Origin: an uncultured Clostridia bacterium
GTDB lineage: Bacteria; Bacillota; Clostridia; Lachnospirales; Lachnospiraceae
DNA: 26,286 bases
Assembly: GCA_946623485.1 (NCBI GenBank)
Contig: CAMORF010000001.1
Location: forward strand, 1 to 26,286
Direction of reading: 5' to 3'
Part shown: in pieces, positions 25,633 to 26,286 of the stretch
How positions within the stretch are numbered: position 1 is the first letter of the stretch
Layout of the letters: each line of letters starts with the position of its first letter
Program-made: the position numbers and the translations under genes
Notes under the pieces: model-generated
Databases searched by the model: none
What the model was told of the DNA's origin: nothing
The model's input: the letters and a program-made list of their open reading frames with translations, nothing else

Positions 25633-26229
25633 ATGGCAAACGATACAAAAGAAAGAATACTTGATGCTGCGCTGGAGATGTTTTCACAAAACGGCTATGC
25701 AGGGACAAACATCCGTGAACTGAGCGCATCGCTCGGGCTTGTCAAGTCCGGGGTATATAAACACTATGAGAGCAAGGAAGCCATCTGGAATGCGCTGCTG
25801 GATCAGATGATTGCGTATTACGGGGAACATTTCGGTTCGGCTGAGCACTTGCCGCCTGTGCCGGATTCGCTGGAAGAGTTGACCCTGCTGACCATGCACA
25901 TGGTGAATATCACTATTTATGATGAGAAGATCATTATGATGCGCAAGGTTCTGACACTTGAACAGTACCGGGACGTACGTGCACGGGAGCTTGCAACGAA
26001 ACACTTCCTCACCGGTCTGACAGAGATATTTACGCGGATATTCATGGGCATGATGGAAAAGGGACTGCTTAGGAAAGATGATCCTAAGATGCTTGCCTTT
26101 GCCTACACTACGCCGATTTCTGCCCTTATTCATCTGTGCGACCGAGAGCCTGAGAAAACAGAGGAAGCAATTAAGCAGGTTGAGGCCTTCAGTCGGCATT
26201 TTATCCGGGTGTATGGACGGGGTGATTGA
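25633..26229 (+). CDS. TetR/AcrR-family transcriptional regulator
   Basis: A 198-residue protein. Its N-terminal domain has the classic pattern RILDAALEMFSQNGYAGTNIRELSASLG, split here as the first helix and the helix-turn-helix (about residues 6-50), ending in GVYKHYESKEAIW. The C-terminal part is helical with no recognisable ligand motif. ATG 25633 has GGGAGGG about 5 bases upstream; a GTG at 25597 in frame lies inside the operator and is rejected. The perfect dyad over its promoter indicates self-regulation. The target is probably an adjacent transporter or efflux gene beyond the window, as is common for the family; this is inference. Confidence 0.93.
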   Translation: MANDTKERILDAALEMFSQNGYAGTNIRELSASLGLVKSGVYKHYESKEAIWNALLDQMIAYYGEHFGSAEHLPPVPDSLEELTLLTMHMVNITIYDEKIIMMRKVLTLEQYRDVRARELATKHFLTGLTEIFTRIFMGMMEKGLLRKDDPKMLAFAYTTPISALIHLCDREPEKTEEAIKQVEAFSRHFIRVYGRGD

Positions 26230-26233
26230 TTGT

Positions 26234-26286
26234 ATGAGCAGACCGCGAATGGTTTTGGAAACAAAAGGGCTGTGAAGTCAGAACAC
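26234..26286 (+). other. Possible start of the next gene, interrupted or out of frame
   Basis: Four bases after the tetR stop, ATG 26234 opens MSRPRMVLETKGL and then meets TGA at 26273-26275. VLETKGL resembles the start of ABC-transporter ATPases, often partners of TetR regulators, and the bases after it read CEVRT in another frame. It may be a frameshifted ABC gene or a chance short frame. The window ends too soon to decide. Confidence 0.2.

Noticed and set aside
1-26286. CRISPR array, tRNA, rRNA or T-box leader
   Set aside because: No regularly spaced repeats, no cloverleaf or CCA-type gene, and no T-box motif were seen on reading the intergenic regions.

Overview
The window reads as chromosomal DNA from an anaerobic Firmicute, most likely a Lachnospiraceae-type gut Clostridium. 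This is inferred from the gene set and protein style: a type III glutamine synthetase, an LL-diaminopimelate aminotransferase (DapL), an ammonium channel fused to a PII domain, and strong AGGAGG-type ribosome sites. No rRNA, tRNA, CRISPR array or intact mobile element was seen.

Layout. Positions 1-2000 are a worn accessory zone. It holds the 3' part of a DUF523 gene, an apparently intact alpha/beta hydrolase, the 3' half of a methyltransferase joined to the hydrolase's end, and a 41-codon remnant resembling the start of a DUF4037 protein, with several hairpins and terminators between them. From 2011 to 3942 lies an unusual AAA+ ATPase with C-terminal RyR-type repeats, followed closely by guaA. 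Positions 5560-25050 are an almost unbroken co-directional block: amt-PII, carA, carB, asnB, glnN, gltB, gltD, dapL, pyrG. The end of the window holds a decayed transposase-like helix-turn-helix fragment on the minus strand and a TetR-family regulator with a large symmetrical operator over its own promoter.

How the genes work together. Ammonium enters or is sensed through Amt-PII. GlnN fixes it into glutamine and GltBD turns glutamine plus 2-oxoglutarate into glutamate. GuaA, CarAB, AsnB and PyrG spend glutamine nitrogen on GMP, carbamoyl phosphate, asparagine and CTP, and DapL uses glutamate as amino donor for lysine and cell-wall synthesis. The region is in effect a glutamine supply-and-spend locus, with five glutamine amidotransferases in about 21 kb.

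Most notable regulatory feature. A nearly identical cassette occurs twice, just before amt-carAB and just before asnB-glnN-gltBD. It is a TTGACA-N17-TATCAT promoter followed within about 15 bases by a strong intrinsic terminator. Just upstream of and overlapping the terminator's 5' arm is a small alternative hairpin with a hexaloop (AAAGGC) of the A1/G4 type recognised by ANTAR antiterminators. This suggests shared attenuation of the two nitrogen operons, but only one of the two hairpins of a classical ANTAR target is visible.
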